51,178 bases of DNA from Fredinandcohnia onubensis (GCF_002734285.1 NZ_NSEA01000018.1:1-51178); one strand, 5' to 3'; positions 1-9,526 are shown, counted from the stretch's first letter. Translations and numbers: made by a program. The notes: generated by a model not told the origin, from the sequence alone.

Positions 1-26
1 CCTGTGAGAGTAGGACGTCGCTAGGC
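1..26 (+). rRNA. rrf: 5S ribosomal RNA, 3' end only
   Basis: The first 26 bases read like the 3' strand of a Bacillus 5S rRNA (GAGAGTAGGACGTCGC...). They lie directly before a tRNA cluster, as at the end of many Bacillus rrn operons. Only the tail of the gene is in the window. Confidence 0.8.
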
Positions 27-32
27 CTTTAT

Positions 33-107
33 TCCGCAGTAGCTCAGTGGTAGAGCTATCGGCTGTTAACCGATCGGTCGTAGGTTCGAATCCTACCTGC
101 GGAGCCA
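33..107 (+). tRNA. tRNA-Asn (GTT)
   Basis: Complete cloverleaf: acceptor TCCGCAG (33-39) pairs with CTGCGGA (97-103), anticodon GTT at 65-67, TTCGAAT T-loop, encoded CCA at 105-107. First of the tRNAs that follow the rrn operon. Confidence 0.97.
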
Positions 108-109
108 TT

Positions 110-182
110 GCTTCCATAGCTCAGCTGGTAGAGCACTTCCATGGTAAGGAAGAGGTCAGCGGTTCGAGCCCGCTTGGAAGCT
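110..182 (+). tRNA. tRNA-Thr (GGT)
   Basis: Acceptor GCTTCCA pairs with TGGAAGC (175-181). The anticodon loop ATGGTAA carries GGT. The 3' CCA is not encoded; the next bases are TAAAAA. Confidence 0.96.
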
Positions 183-204
183 TAAAAAAGAGAATTTGCA
201 AATT

Positions 205-279
205 GGCCCGTTGGTCAAGCGGTTAAGACACCGCCCTTTCACGGCGGTAACACGGGTTCGAATCCCGTACGGGTCACCA
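205..279 (+). tRNA. tRNA-Glu (TTC)
   Basis: Acceptor GGCCCGT (205-211) pairs with ACGGGTC, with one G-T pair. The anticodon loop CTTTCAC carries TTC. CCA is encoded at 277-279. Confidence 0.96.
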
Positions 280-284
280 TTTTC

Positions 285-360
285 GGAGGATTAGCTCAGC
301 TGGGAGAGCACCTGCCTTACAAGCAGGGGGTCGGCGGTTCGATCCCGTCATCCTCCACCA
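285..360 (+). tRNA. tRNA-Val (TAC)
   Basis: Acceptor GGAGGAT pairs with ATCCTCC (350-356). The anticodon loop CTTACAA carries TAC. CCA is encoded at 358-360. Confidence 0.96.
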
Positions 361-377
361 TTTTAAAATATATATTT

Positions 378-453
<76 letters not shown>

Positions 454-468
454 TCTTCATTTAATGAT

Positions 469-553
469 GGAGGGGTAGCGAAGTGGCTAAACGCGGCGGA
501 CTGTAAATCCGCTCCCTCCGGGTTCGGCGGTTCGAATCCGTCCCCCTCCACCA
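469..553 (+). tRNA. tRNA-Tyr (GTA)
   Basis: Class II tRNA of 85 nt with a long variable arm. Acceptor GGAGGGG pairs with CCCCTCC (543-549), the anticodon loop CTGTAAA carries GTA, and CCA is encoded. Confidence 0.96.
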
Positions 554-882
554 TTTACATATGCTCATAAGCCTTTATTCTTTCTTTGGACAAGTTCAAA
601 AGGATGAAGTGGGCTATTTTTATGAAATTATATAATTATTTCCTTAGATTACACATAATTTGTATGTTATCTGAGCAAGATACTAGGGTAATAAAAAAAT
701 ATAATTCCGTGTTATGATAACACTTGAAGATGAATAAGACATACATTGTTAAGGAATACATTAATACTTAGTAGTGTCGACGATATTTCGTAATATTTCC
801 TACTGAAATATCCCAAAATATCCTCTTGCGGTGATTTTTCTTGATGTTTATTCAAGGAAGACTAATCACGTAGTAAAATCAA
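554..882. other. 329-bp noncoding gap between the two tRNA clusters
   Basis: AT-rich sequence with no supported gene. It holds a short dyad around 713-724 (GTGTTATGATAACAC) and an 8-bp inverted repeat, GATATTTC (782-789) with GAAATATC (805-812). No T-tract terminator is clear. It may contain a promoter for the second tRNA cluster or a processing region, but I cannot assign one firmly. Confidence 0.4.
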
Positions 883-957
883 TGGGCTATAGCCAAGCGG
901 TAAGGCAACGGACTTTGACTCCGTCATTCGTAGGTTCGAATCCTGCTAGCCCAGCCA
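883..957 (+). tRNA. tRNA-Gln (TTG)
   Basis: Acceptor TGGGCTA pairs with TAGCCCA (947-953). The anticodon loop CTTTGAC carries TTG. CCA is encoded at 955-957. Confidence 0.96.
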
Positions 958-962
958 TTTTA

Positions 963-1035
963 GAGCCATTAGCTCAGTTGGTAGAGCATCTGACTTTTAA
1001 TCAGAGGGTCGAAGGTTCGAGTCCTTCATGGCTCA
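963..1035 (+). tRNA. tRNA-Lys (TTT)
   Basis: Acceptor GAGCCAT pairs with ATGGCTC (1028-1034). The anticodon loop CTTTTAA carries TTT. CCA is not encoded. Confidence 0.96.
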
Positions 1036-1041
1036 TCTCAA

Positions 1042-1116
1042 GCGGAAGTAGTTCAGTGGTAGAACACCACCTTGCCAAGGTGGGGGTCGCGGGTTCGAAT
1101 CCCGTCTTCCGCTCCA
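1042..1116 (+). tRNA. tRNA-Gly (GCC)
   Basis: Acceptor GCGGAAG pairs with CTTCCGC (1106-1112). The anticodon loop TTGCCAA carries GCC. CCA is encoded. Confidence 0.96.
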
Positions 1117-1139
1117 TGAACTACTTCTTTTTCATACGT

Positions 1140-1215
1140 GGGGCCTTAGCTCAGCTGGGAGAGCGCCTGCTTTGCACGCAGGAGGTCAGCGGTTCGATCC
1201 CGCTAGGCTCCACCA
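1140..1215 (+). tRNA. tRNA-Ala (TGC)
   Basis: Acceptor GGGGCCT pairs with AGGCTCC (1205-1211), with one G-T pair. The anticodon loop TTTGCAC carries TGC. CCA is encoded at 1213-1215. Last tRNA before the terminator. Confidence 0.96.
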
Positions 1216-1234
1216 ATTACATATAATAACTCAC

Positions 1235-1263
1235 AATAAACCACTCTTGGTTTATTTTTTTTT
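1235..1263 (+). terminator. Rho-independent terminator of the tRNA operon
   Basis: Stem AATAAACC (1235-1242) with GGTTTATT (1249-1256), loop ACTCTT, then an unbroken T run to about 1263. Confidence 0.85.
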
Positions 1264-1332
1264 GCATAAACCCCACATTTGGGTCCATTTTGTCCCCCTT
1301 ATTCCTGCATATATATACATGATTTTGTTGAG

Positions 1333-1362
1333 TTGAGTCATTCTATTAAAAGTAGGTACAAT
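1333..1362 (+). promoter_or_regulatory. Likely sigma-A promoter of the arginase gene
   Basis: TTGAGT (1333-1338), an 18-bp spacer and TACAAT (1357-1362), about 30 bp before the arginase start codon. B. subtilis rocF uses a SigL (-24/-12) promoter; no clear -24/-12 pair is seen here. Confidence 0.45.
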
Positions 1363-1391
1363 AGTGTATGGGAGAAGGAGGTTCATATAAA

Positions 1392-2294
1392 ATGAAGAAG
1401 GATATTTCCATTATTGGTGTACCCATGGACTTAGGCCAAATGCGTAGAGGAGTTGACATGGGGCCAAGTGCCATCCGTTATGCGGGTGTAGTTGAACGAT
1501 TAGAGAGACTTGATTATGATATAGATGATTTAGGTGATATTGAAATTACACGTCCTACCCGTGAAGAAATTGCTAAAGATGAAAATTTAAAGAACCTTGA
1601 GAAAGTATCTGAGGCAAATGAAAAGCTCGCTACAACAGTAGATGAGGTCATTCAAGCTGGAAGGTTCCCGCTTGTCCTAGGTGGTGACCATAGTATTGCG
1701 ATTGGCACACTCGCAGGTGTAGCGAAGCATTATAAAAACTTAGGGGTTATTTGGTACGATGCTCATGGAGATTTAAATACAGCAGATACTTCACCATCAG
1801 GTAATATACATGGAATGCCGCTCGCTGCTAGCCTTGGAATTGGTCATAAGAGATTGACAGAAATCGCTGGTTATGGTCCTAAAGTAAAGCCTGAAAACAT
1901 TGTCATTATTGGTGCAAGATCACTTGATGATGGTGAGAAGGAGTTAATTAAAAAGTTAGGAATTAAAGTATATACCATGCATGAGATTGATCGTTTAGGT
2001 ATGACGAAGGTTATGGAAGAAACGATTGCATATCTAAAAGAAAAAACAGATGGTGTTCACTTATCGTTGGATTTAGATGGTCTTGATCCCCATGACGCAC
2101 CAGGTGTGGGAACTCCAGTTCTTGGGGGCATTAGTTATCGTGAGAGCCATCTAGCAATGGAAATGTTAGAGGAATCAAAATTGATTACTTCTGCTGAAGT
2201 TGTAGAAGTTAATCCAATTCTAGATGATAAAAATAAAACGGCCTCTGTAGCGGTTGCTTTAATGGGGTCTTTATTCGGAGAAAAACTCTTATAA
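1392..2294 (+). CDS. rocF: Arginase
   Basis: Hydrolyses L-arginine to ornithine and urea in the cytosol, the entry step of arginine catabolism. The 300-residue protein carries all three binuclear manganese signatures of the ureohydrolase family: GGDHS (residues 97-101), DAHGDLNT (123-130) and SLDLDGLDP (225-233). An ATG nine codons upstream lies inside the ribosome-site region; ATG 1392 has GGAGAAGGAGG at a normal distance and begins MKKDISIIGVP, which fits the family. The gene is monocistronic, bounded by the tRNA terminator and its own hairpin. In B. subtilis the arginase gene also lies next to sigW, so the position supports orthology. Confidence 0.95.
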   Translation: MKKDISIIGVPMDLGQMRRGVDMGPSAIRYAGVVERLERLDYDIDDLGDIEITRPTREEIAKDENLKNLEKVSEANEKLATTVDEVIQAGRFPLVLGGDHSIAIGTLAGVAKHYKNLGVIWYDAHGDLNTADTSPSGNIHGMPLAASLGIGHKRLTEIAGYGPKVKPENIVIIGARSLDDGEKELIKKLGIKVYTMHEIDRLGMTKVMEETIAYLKEKTDGVHLSLDLDGLDPHDAPGVGTPVLGGISYRESHLAMEMLEESKLITSAEVVEVNPILDDKNKTASVAVALMGSLFGEKLL

Positions 2295-2300
2295 TACCGT

Positions 2301-2334
2301 ACAGTATCTCAAAACAAGGGATACTGTTTTTTTA
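2301..2334 (+). terminator. Rho-independent terminator after rocF
   Basis: ACAGTATC (2301-2308) pairs with GATACTGT (2320-2327), followed by a T run. Starts 7 bp after the stop codon. Confidence 0.88.
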
Positions 2335-2403
2335 TTTTAAAGATTTAATTTTCCTAGCACATAAACCACCCAAAATTTGTTAAAATGAAAATTATGGAGA
2401 AAA

Positions 2404-2429
2404 TGAAACCTTTTAAGAGATGATTCGTA
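2404..2429 (+). promoter_or_regulatory. Sigma-W autoregulatory promoter
   Basis: TGAAAC (2404-2409), exactly 16 bp, then CGTA (2426-2429). This is the known consensus of sigma-W promoters in Bacillus. It lies about 38 bp upstream of the sigW start, as expected for positive autoregulation of sigW-rsiW. Confidence 0.9.
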
Positions 2430-2466
2430 AATAATGATACCCGCGAGTAGAGCGGAGGTATACAAA

Positions 2467-3030
2467 ATGGAGACAATTATTAAAAACAGAATAAGACAGC
2501 TAAAAAATGGAGATCAGAATGCATTTGCGGAGATAGTAGAATTTTACAAAGACAAGGTTTTTCAGATATGCTATCGTATGCTTGGGAATCGACATGAGGC
2601 AGAGGATATTGCACAGGAAGCCTTCATTCGGGCATATGTAAATATCCATAGCTATGATTTGAATAAAAAGTTTTCGACATGGCTATACCGTATTGCAACG
2701 AATCTGTCGATTGACCGCATTCGAAAGAAAAAACCTGATTATTACTTGGATGCCGAACTTGCAGGGTCAGATGGACTAACTATGTATTCGCAAGTTGCTG
2801 CAGATGTAACACTACCAGAGGACGAGCTTGAGACACTGGAGCTACAAGAATTAATCCAAGCGGAGATACTGAAGCTTCCAGATAAGTATCGTTCGGTCAT
2901 TGTTTTAAAATACATCGAGGAGTTTTCACTAAAGGAAATTGGTGAAATTCTTGACCTGCCAGTGGGTACGGTAAAAACAAGAATTCATAGGGGCAGAGAA
3001 GCTCTACGAAACCAACTTCGACATGTATAG
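2467..3030 (+). CDS. sigW: RNA polymerase sigma factor SigW (ECF)
   Basis: ECF sigma factor that directs the response to cell-envelope stress and antimicrobial peptides. The 187-residue protein has region 2 around residues 28-95 (CYRMLGNRHEAEDIAQEAF and the KFSTWLYRIATNLSIDRIR segment) and a region 4 helix-turn-helix near the C terminus (FSLKEIGEILDLPVGTVKTR). Its length equals that of B. subtilis SigW as I recall it. ATG 2467 is chosen over an upstream ATG at 2434 because GCGGAGGT precedes it and the N terminus matches the family. It is followed 12 bp later by its anti-sigma gene in one operon, behind a perfect sigma-W promoter. Confidence 0.96.
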   Translation: METIIKNRIRQLKNGDQNAFAEIVEFYKDKVFQICYRMLGNRHEAEDIAQEAFIRAYVNIHSYDLNKKFSTWLYRIATNLSIDRIRKKKPDYYLDAELAGSDGLTMYSQVAADVTLPEDELETLELQELIQAEILKLPDKYRSVIVLKYIEEFSLKEIGEILDLPVGTVKTRIHRGREALRNQLRHV

Positions 3031-3042
3031 GGGTGAGAAAAA

Positions 3043-3666
3043 ATGAACTGTTCAGAAAAACACATGGTTACGTTAATGCATAATTACCTAGATGAAGACA
3101 TTTCTGAAGAGGAAGAGAAGCTACTACGTGAGCATTTGCATGCCTGCGAATCCTGTAATCAACATTTTCATGAGCTAAAGAAGACAATTGCGTTGGTACA
3201 AAGTACTTCTCATATTTCTGCACCTGATGATTTTACATTAAAGGTCATGCAAAATCTGCCGAAGGAAAAACGCACTGTTAGCTTTAAACGTTGGTTCAGG
3301 GAGCACCCGATGCTATCAGCTGCCGCTCTCTTTCTTGTATTAATGGCAGGGAGTCTCTTTTCCGTCTGGAATGAAAGTGAGCAATTCTCTGTATCAAAAC
3401 AACCTAATTTAATTGTTGAAAACAATACCGTCATTGTTCCTGAAGGTGAAACAGTGAAGGGGGATGTCGTTGTCAAGAATGGTAAGCTTGTGATAGAGGG
3501 AGACGTAGACGGAAATGTCACTGTGATAAACGGTGAGAATTATATGGCTTCTGCTGGAAATGTTACAGGGGAGGTTAAAGTAGTCAATCAAATGTTTGAG
3601 TGGCTTTGGTACCATATAAAAAAGGTAGGTACAGATGTCATCCACATTTTTGATAATGAAGAATAG
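3043..3666 (+). CDS. rsiW: Anti-sigma-W factor RsiW
   Basis: Membrane-bound anti-sigma factor that holds SigW inactive until regulated proteolysis (site-1 protease PrsW, then RasP in B. subtilis). The 207-residue protein has an N-terminal zinc-binding anti-sigma domain with the HxxxCxxC motif (HLHACESC, about residues 30-37), one transmembrane segment (about residues 90-110) and an extracytoplasmic C-terminal part with a glycine/valine-rich repeat (VKGDVVVKNGKLVIEGDVDG) that resembles a short beta-helix. The start has GGGGTGAG eight bases upstream. The partner gene sigW immediately before it, and the fixed gene order, support the call. Confidence 0.94.
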   Translation: MNCSEKHMVTLMHNYLDEDISEEEEKLLREHLHACESCNQHFHELKKTIALVQSTSHISAPDDFTLKVMQNLPKEKRTVSFKRWFREHPMLSAAALFLVLMAGSLFSVWNESEQFSVSKQPNLIVENNTVIVPEGETVKGDVVVKNGKLVIEGDVDGNVTVINGENYMASAGNVTGEVKVVNQMFEWLWYHIKKVGTDVIHIFDNEE

Positions 3667-3693
3667 GCCATCGGACACGGTGGTCTTTTTTTT
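3666..3693 (+). terminator. Rho-independent terminator after rsiW
   Basis: GGCCATC (3666-3672) pairs with GGTGGTC (3679-3685), including G-T pairs, then eight T residues. Starts at the last base of the stop codon. Confidence 0.8.
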
Positions 3694-3809
3694 GAGGGTA
3701 AAATTAAGCTTATCCACCTACCAATTTGTAATCGGTTAAGGAAAGATATATGATATAATATTATAGCTAACTATGCATGTTTGGATTATTTCATAGAGGA
3801 AGTGTGAGA

Positions 3810-4631
3810 ATGTCATTTAATGAACTCCCATTACTAGGTTACCTTGGCATTTTTCTAGATGTTCTCCTTGTCTGGTATGTGATATATAAAATCTTATCCC
3901 TTATCCGCGGAACAAAAGCTGTACAGCTTTTGCAGGGGATTATTGTTATCGTTTTTATCCGCTTATTAAGTAGCCTGTTAGAGTTACATACTTTGTTTTG
4001 GTTAGTAGACCAGGTGATGGATTGGGGATTCTTAGCGATTATCGTTATTTTCCAGCCTGAATTGAGAAGGGCACTGGAACAGCTTGGCCGTGGTAAAATA
4101 TTTTCAAGAAGTGGTAATGATGAAGAAGATCATCAGGTAAAATTAATTGAGGCAATAACCAAAGCCACTGATTATATGGCCAAACGCCGCATTGGTGCAC
4201 TCATCTCGATTGAACGACAAACGGGAATGGGGGACTATGTGGAAACAGGGATTCCATTAAATTCAGCCATATCATCTGAGTTACTAATCAATATTTTTAT
4301 ACCAAATACACCTTTACATGATGGAGCCGTGATTATACAAAGAAACCAAGTAGCGGCAGCTGCATGTTATCTGCCACTATCAGAGAGCCCATTTATATCA
4401 AAGGAATTAGGAACTCGACACCGAGCAGCACTTGGGATTAGTGAGGTAACAGACAGCATAACGATTGTTGTATCAGAAGAAACAGGAAGTGTGTCTTTAA
4501 CAAAGAACGGCGAACTACACCGGGATTTGAAACCTGATGCATTTCGAGACTTACTAAAACAAGAACTAATAACAAATGAAAGCATTACCTCTCATTCACT
4601 ATGGCAATGGAGGGGGAAAAAGAATGGATAG
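3810..4631 (+). CDS. cdaA: Diadenylate cyclase CdaA
   Basis: Condenses two ATP to cyclic di-AMP, an essential second messenger in potassium and cell-wall homeostasis. The 273-residue protein has three N-terminal membrane helices (about residues 8-30, 38-57 and 62-82) and a cytoplasmic DAC domain with the catalytic DGA (171-173) and RHR (203-205) motifs. The start at 3810 gives MSFNELPLLGYLG, in line with known CdaA; the longer reading from 3777 has no ribosome site, while AGAGGAAG precedes 3810. It overlaps cdaR by 8 bp, which points to translational coupling in the conserved cdaA-cdaR-glmM operon. Confidence 0.96.
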   Translation: MSFNELPLLGYLGIFLDVLLVWYVIYKILSLIRGTKAVQLLQGIIVIVFIRLLSSLLELHTLFWLVDQVMDWGFLAIIVIFQPELRRALEQLGRGKIFSRSGNDEEDHQVKLIEAITKATDYMAKRRIGALISIERQTGMGDYVETGIPLNSAISSELLINIFIPNTPLHDGAVIIQRNQVAAAACYLPLSESPFISKELGTRHRAALGISEVTDSITIVVSEETGSVSLTKNGELHRDLKPDAFRDLLKQELITNESITSHSLWQWRGKKNG

Positions 4632-5862
4632 ATTAATCGATAACCGTTGGGTTACACGGATTATTGCATTGTTCCTTGCGCTACTCTTATTTGCATCTGT
4701 CAGCTTTGAGAACCAACCTGCTACCAAGAGTCCTGCAGGGTTGCCATTATTTTCAAATTACACGGAAACACTAACGGAGATTCCGGTAAATACATACTAT
4801 GACGATCAAAATCTAGTTGTATCTGGAGTTCCTCAATATGTAAACGTAACGATAGAAGGTCCATCCGGAGTGACCAAAAGAGAAGGCCTCCAAAAGGAAA
4901 TCGAAGTATATGCAGACCTAACTCAGTTATCAGTTGGTACTCATAAGGTAAAACTACAATATCGAAATATCTCTGAAAAAATAAAAGTTAAAATTGATCC
5001 TGCCGAAATTACCGTTGTCATACAGGAAAAAGTAACAAAGGAATTCCCGGTTGAAGTCGACTTTGTCAACCGTGACCAAGTAGTTGAAGGGTATACTATT
5101 GGAGAGCCAGTCGTCTCACCTCGAGTAGTCAAAATAACTGGAGCTTTAGAGGAAATTGAGAGAGTAGCTATCGTAAAAGCAGTTGTCGACCTTAAGGGAG
5201 TAACTAAAGACTTTACACAAGAGTCAAGGGTAGCTGTTTATGATAAAAACCAAAATGTTTTGTCGGTAACAGTGGAACCTAATGTTGTAGAAATTGCGGT
5301 TCCGATTGTCAGCCCAAATAAATCAGTATCTCTTACCCTTAAGCAAAAAGGAAAACTTCCGGATGGGTTAAGCTTAGTCAATATCACACCAACACCAAAT
5401 CAAGTAACGATATTTGGTCCGAAAGAAGTGATTGACGAAATTTCGTCTATTGAAGCTGAAATTGACCTAGATAATATAAGAGAAGACTCTACTATTGAAG
5501 TGAAAGTTCCGGTACCAAAAGGGGTTATTCAAGTATCCCCTGAAAATATTGAAGTATCAGTTGATATCGAAGAAGAGATATCGGAAACCTTCTCAGATTT
5601 ATCAATTAGAAGCTTAGGCTTAGGAGCTCAATTTGCACTAACGTTTTTAGACCCTGAAGCAGGGACACTCAATATAGACGTGCAAGGAGCACCAAGTGTC
5701 TTAGAAGGGACAAGTCCTACAAATTTTGATGTGTTTATTGATGTGACCAATCTTGGGATTGGTGAGCATGATATAGATATAGAAGTCAAAGGCCCAGACA
5801 ATGTTACGTGGGCATTACCTCAAGAAAAGGCAAAGATACGAATTACGGAAATTGAAGAGTAA
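4624..5862 (+). CDS. cdaR: CdaA regulator CdaR (YbbR-domain protein)
   Basis: Membrane-anchored extracytoplasmic protein that modulates CdaA activity. The 412-residue protein begins [20 protein letters not shown], giving one N-terminal transmembrane helix (about residues 9-28), followed by several YbbR repeats of about 80-90 residues each; the recurring valine-rich 'P..V.V.GP' strands mark them. The start at 4624 follows GAGGGGGAAAAAG and overlaps the cdaA stop. glmM follows 32 bp later, so the three are probably co-transcribed. Confidence 0.94.
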   Translation: MDRLIDNRWVTRIIALFLALLLFASVSFENQPATKSPAGLPLFSNYTETLTEIPVNTYYDDQNLVVSGVPQYVNVTIEGPSGVTKREGLQKEIEVYADLTQLSVGTHKVKLQYRNISEKIKVKIDPAEITVVIQEKVTKEFPVEVDFVNRDQVVEGYTIGEPVVSPRVVKITGALEEIERVAIVKAVVDLKGVTKDFTQESRVAVYDKNQNVLSVTVEPNVVEIAVPIVSPNKSVSLTLKQKGKLPDGLSLVNITPTPNQVTIFGPKEVIDEISSIEAEIDLDNIREDSTIEVKVPVPKGVIQVSPENIEVSVDIEEEISETFSDLSIRSLGLGAQFALTFLDPEAGTLNIDVQGAPSVLEGTSPTNFDVFIDVTNLGIGEHDIDIEVKGPDNVTWALPQEKAKIRITEIEE

Positions 5863-5894
5863 TTGAGTATCAGCAAAAGGAGAGATCGTTTAAA

Positions 5895-7241
5895 ATGGGA
5901 AAATATTTTGGTACAGATGGTGTACGAGGTGTTGCAAATAGTGAACTAACTCCAGAGCTTGCATTTAAGGTTGGAAGATTTGGAGGCTATGTGTTAACAA
6001 AGGATAAAGAACGACCAAAGGTATTAATTGGCCGCGATACTCGTATTTCAGGTCATATGCTAGAAGGTGCACTTGTTGCAGGTCTATTATCAATTGGAGC
6101 AGAAGTTATGCGTTTAGGTGTTATCTCCACTCCAGGAGTTGCATTTTTAACAAAGGCTTTAGGTGCTGAAGCGGGTGTCATGATTTCTGCTTCACATAAT
6201 CCAGTACAAGACAATGGGATTAAATTCTTTGGTCCAGATGGCTTTAAGCTTTCTGATGAACAGGAAAATGAAATTGAGGCACTTTTAGACTTACCAGAAG
6301 ATCAGTTACCACGTCCAATTGGGGCTGATTTAGGTCAAGTGAATGATTATTTTGAAGGTGGCCAAAAATATCTTCAATTCCTAAAACAAACAGTGGAAGA
6401 GGATTTCACTGGTATCCATGTAGCACTGGATTGCGCCAATGGTGCGACATCATCCCTAGCTACGCATTTATTTGCTGACTTGGATGCAGATATTTCTACA
6501 ATGGGAACATCTCCAAATGGTCTGAATATTAATGATGGTGTAGGTTCTACACATCCTGAAGCCCTTGCAGCCTTTTTAAAGGAAAAAGGAGCAGATGTTG
6601 GACTAGCCTTTGATGGTGATGGCGACCGACTCATTGCAATTGACGAAAATGGAGAAATCGTTGATGGAGACCAAATCATGTACATATGTGCAAAGTATAT
6701 GAAAGAACAAGGTCGTTTAAAGCATCAAACTGTTGTATCAACGGTTATGAGTAATCTAGGTTTTTATAAAGCTTTAGAAGAAAACGGAATTGAAAGTGTT
6801 CAAACAGCGGTGGGTGATCGCTATGTTGTAGAAGAAATGAAGAAGAGCGGATATATTCTAGGTGGAGAACAGTCAGGACATATCATTTTCCTTGATTACA
6901 ATACAACTGGTGACGGACTATTATCAGGTCTACAATTAGTGAATATCATGAAAAGCACAAAGAAACCTTTATCCCAGCTTGCAAGTGAAATGACAAAGTT
7001 TCCGCAGTTACTAGTGAATGTAAAGGTAACAGATAAATATCATGTAGCGGATAATCCAATCATTAAAGAGGTTATCGAACAGGTTGAAGCTGAAATGAAT
7101 GGAAATGGTCGTATTTTAGTACGCCCTTCAGGAACCGAGCCGTTAGTAAGGGTAATGGCAGAGGCTCCGACAGAAGAGCTTTGTAAAGAATACGTAGACC
7201 GTATTGTTTCTGTAGTAAAAACAGAGATGGGAATCGAATAA
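5895..7241 (+). CDS. glmM: Phosphoglucosamine mutase GlmM
   Basis: Interconverts glucosamine-6-phosphate and glucosamine-1-phosphate on the path to UDP-GlcNAc and peptidoglycan. The 448-residue protein has the phosphoserine loop SASHNP (Ser100 the expected catalytic serine), the metal-binding loop DGDGDR (240-245) and the phosphate-binding loop RPSGTEP (410-416). AAAAGGAGAGATCG lies just upstream. It ends the cdaA-cdaR-glmM operon and is followed by a strong terminator. In Bacillus the GlmM protein also contacts CdaA and lowers c-di-AMP synthesis (known for the family). Confidence 0.97.
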   Translation: MGKYFGTDGVRGVANSELTPELAFKVGRFGGYVLTKDKERPKVLIGRDTRISGHMLEGALVAGLLSIGAEVMRLGVISTPGVAFLTKALGAEAGVMISASHNPVQDNGIKFFGPDGFKLSDEQENEIEALLDLPEDQLPRPIGADLGQVNDYFEGGQKYLQFLKQTVEEDFTGIHVALDCANGATSSLATHLFADLDADISTMGTSPNGLNINDGVGSTHPEALAAFLKEKGADVGLAFDGDGDRLIAIDENGEIVDGDQIMYICAKYMKEQGRLKHQTVVSTVMSNLGFYKALEENGIESVQTAVGDRYVVEEMKKSGYILGGEQSGHIIFLDYNTTGDGLLSGLQLVNIMKSTKKPLSQLASEMTKFPQLLVNVKVTDKYHVADNPIIKEVIEQVEAEMNGNGRILVRPSGTEPLVRVMAEAPTEELCKEYVDRIVSVVKTEMGIE

Positions 7242-7268
7242 AGATCATATAATACATTTTCATTAAAA

Positions 7269-7313
7269 ATATGTATACTTGGCACATATAGGACCAAGTA
7301 TGCATATTTTTTT
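7269..7313 (+). terminator. Strong Rho-independent terminator after glmM
   Basis: Fourteen paired bases, 7269-7282 with 7294-7307, including one G-T pair, then a T run to 7313. It separates the cda-glmM operon from the glmS leader. Confidence 0.92.
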
Positions 7314-7430
7314 AGTATACATGGAAAATATATACCATGTTATGATTGACGAGTTTGTAGATTGTGTTGTATTATTGTTCTTGTTCAAATTTTTGTAAAG
7401 GAGGGTTAACAGTAGTAGTATTTCTAATTA

Positions 7431-7612
7431 AAGCGCCAGAACTAAACCATGAACGGAAGAAATAACATTGCATAGGCTATTGTTATAGGTTTAGTTGACG
7501 AGGTGGAGGTTTATCGAAAATTCGGCGGATGCCTCCCGGTTGATTTCAATCACGACCGAAAGTCCTTTTAGTCAAAACAGAGGGGTGACTCTCTGCACAA
7601 ACGGAAGGATAT
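7431..7612 (+). ncRNA. glmS self-cleaving ribozyme/riboswitch
   Basis: Catalytic RNA in the glmS leader that uses glucosamine-6-phosphate as cofactor to cleave the mRNA and lower GlmS synthesis. The diagnostic core is present: AAGCGCCAGAACT at the cleavage site (cleavage expected just before G7433), then TTGACGAGGTGGAGGTTTAT, CGGCGGATGCCTCC, and the P3/P4 region ending near ACGGAAGGAT. The position about 90 bp before glmS and after a complete terminator fits the family. Confidence 0.93.
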
Positions 7613-7636
7613 GATTGAGTAAAAGAGATAAATATG

Positions 7637-7682
7637 GAAAAAAAGGGGCAAGATAGCCCCGTGCTTTCTTGTTCCCTTTTTT
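7637..7682 (+). terminator. Possible extra terminator between ribozyme and glmS
   Basis: A-rich/GGGGCAAG (7637-7652) can pair with CTTGTTCCC-TTTTTT (7668-7682). A competing smaller hairpin, GGGGC (7645-7649) with GCCCC (7656-7660), lies inside. The T run ends just before the ribosome site GGGAGG. Whether it terminates transcription is uncertain. Confidence 0.35.
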
Positions 7683-7698
7683 AGGGAGGAAACTTATT

Positions 7699-9501
7699 AT
7701 GTGCGGAATTGTAGGTTTTATTGGACATCAAGACTCGAAAGAGATTTTACTAAAGGGACTAGAAAAGCTTGAGTATCGCGGCTATGACTCAGCTGGAATC
7801 GCAGTAATGAATGATGAAGGTGTACATGTTTTTAAAGAAAAAGGTCGTATTGCGATTCTTCGTGAGGCTGTAGATCAAAGTTTATTTGCTACTGCAGGGA
7901 TTGGACACACTCGTTGGGCTACACATGGTGTGCCAAGTAGAGTCAATGCACACCCACATCAGGCGTCTACTGGACGATTCACTCTTGTTCATAATGGCGT
8001 AATTGAAAATTACAGTCAGCTTAAGAATGAGTATTTACAAAACGTTGAGTTACTAAGTGATACAGATACAGAAGTTGTTGTTCAGGTATTAGCGCAATTT
8101 GTAAACCAAGGTATGGAAGTAGAAGCGGCTTTCCGAAAAACATTAAGCCTACTAAAAGGTTCCTATGCAATTGCAATGCTTGATGAGCAAAACAACGAAA
8201 CTATCTATGTAGCGAAAAACAAAAGTCCACTTCTTGTAGGTCTTGGCGACAACTTTAATGTTGTAGCAAGTGATGCAATGGCAATGCTCCAGGTAACCGA
8301 CCAATATATCGAGTTAATGGATAAAGAAATTGTCATTGTTAAAAAAGAGTCTGTCACAATTAAAAATTTAGCGGGTGAAACAATCAGCCGTGACCCATAT
8401 ACAGCAAAGCTTGATGCAAGCGATATTGAAAAGGGAACTTACCCACACTATATGCTAAAGGAAATTGATGAACAGCCTTTAGTCATGAGAAAAATTGTTC
8501 AAGAATATCAAGCTGAGAGCGGCAAGTTAGCGATTGATCCTTGTATTGTCGAAGCGATGAAGGATGCAGATCGAATCTATATTATCGCTGCCGGAACAAG
8601 TTATCATGCTGGTCTTGTTGGGAAACAATTCATTGAAAAAATGGCGCACATTCCTGTAGAGGTTCATATTTCTAGTGAATTCTCATACAATATGCCTTTA
8701 TTATCTGAGAAACCATTATTCATCTTTATTTCACAAAGTGGTGAAACAGCAGACAGCCGTGCTGTGTTAGTACATGTAAAGGAAATGGGTCACAAGTCCA
8801 TTACAATTACAAATGTACCTGGTTCAACACTTTCACGTGAAGCTGATTACACGTTGTTATTACATGCAGGACCAGAAATTGCAGTTGCTTCAACAAAAGC
8901 TTATACAGCACAGTTAGCAGTACTTGCAATCCTTGCGTATGTAACAGCTGAATCAAAGGAGATAAAGGTTGGCATGGACCTTGTCAAAGAGCTTGGGATT
9001 ATTGCAAACAGCATGGAGGCTCTATGTGATGACAAAGAAGTAATGGAAGCTATTGCTTGGGAGTACTTCACTACTACTCGTAACTGCTTCTTCATCGGTC
9101 GTGCGATGGACTTCTTCGTTGGACTAGAGGGTGCCTTAAAGCTTAAGGAAATCTCCTATATCCAAGCAGAAGGTTTTGCAGGAGGAGAATTAAAGCACGG
9201 AACAATTGCCTTAATAGAAGAAGGGACACCGGTTATCGCTCTAGCTACTCAAGAGCATGTTAACCTAAGCATTCGTGGAAATGTGAAAGAGGTTGTGGCA
9301 CGTGGCGCACACCCATGTATCATTTCAATGAAGGGCTTAGAAACAGATGAAGACCGTTATGTGCTCCCAGCCGTTAATGAAATGTTAACACCACTTATCT
9401 CTGTTATTCCGTTACAGCTTATCTCTTACTACGCAGCGCTTCACCGTGACTGTGACGTAGATAAGCCACGTAATTTGGCGAAGAGTGTAACGGTTGAATA
9501 A
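7699..9501 (+). CDS. glmS: Glutamine-fructose-6-phosphate aminotransferase GlmS
   Basis: First enzyme of amino-sugar synthesis: fructose-6-phosphate plus glutamine gives glucosamine-6-phosphate. The 600-residue protein has an N-terminal class II glutamine amidotransferase domain whose nucleophile Cys follows the initiator (MCGIVGF), then two SIS isomerase domains (SGETADSR and the later [19 protein letters not shown] segment). It ends KSVTVE, the usual family C terminus. The start is 7699 because the mature enzyme must begin with this Cys and GGGAGG precedes it; an upstream ATG at 7669 lies in the leader hairpin. Expression is controlled by the ribozyme upstream. Confidence 0.97.
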   Translation: MCGIVGFIGHQDSKEILLKGLEKLEYRGYDSAGIAVMNDEGVHVFKEKGRIAILREAVDQSLFATAGIGHTRWATHGVPSRVNAHPHQASTGRFTLVHNGVIENYSQLKNEYLQNVELLSDTDTEVVVQVLAQFVNQGMEVEAAFRKTLSLLKGSYAIAMLDEQNNETIYVAKNKSPLLVGLGDNFNVVASDAMAMLQVTDQYIELMDKEIVIVKKESVTIKNLAGETISRDPYTAKLDASDIEKGTYPHYMLKEIDEQPLVMRKIVQEYQAESGKLAIDPCIVEAMKDADRIYIIAAGTSYHAGLVGKQFIEKMAHIPVEVHISSEFSYNMPLLSEKPLFIFISQSGETADSRAVLVHVKEMGHKSITITNVPGSTLSREADYTLLLHAGPEIAVASTKAYTAQLAVLAILAYVTAESKEIKVGMDLVKELGIIANSMEALCDDKEVMEAIAWEYFTTTRNCFFIGRAMDFFVGLEGALKLKEISYIQAEGFAGGELKHGTIALIEEGTPVIALATQEHVNLSIRGNVKEVVARGAHPCIISMKGLETDEDRYVLPAVNEMLTPLISVIPLQLISYYAALHRDCDVDKPRNLAKSVTVE

Positions 9502-9526
9502 AAAATATTCAATGTAAATTTGGGAC

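Noticed and set aside
831..1226. Open frame of 131 codons across the second tRNA cluster
   Set aside because: It runs through four complete tRNA genes, so it is an artefact of conserved tRNA sequence.
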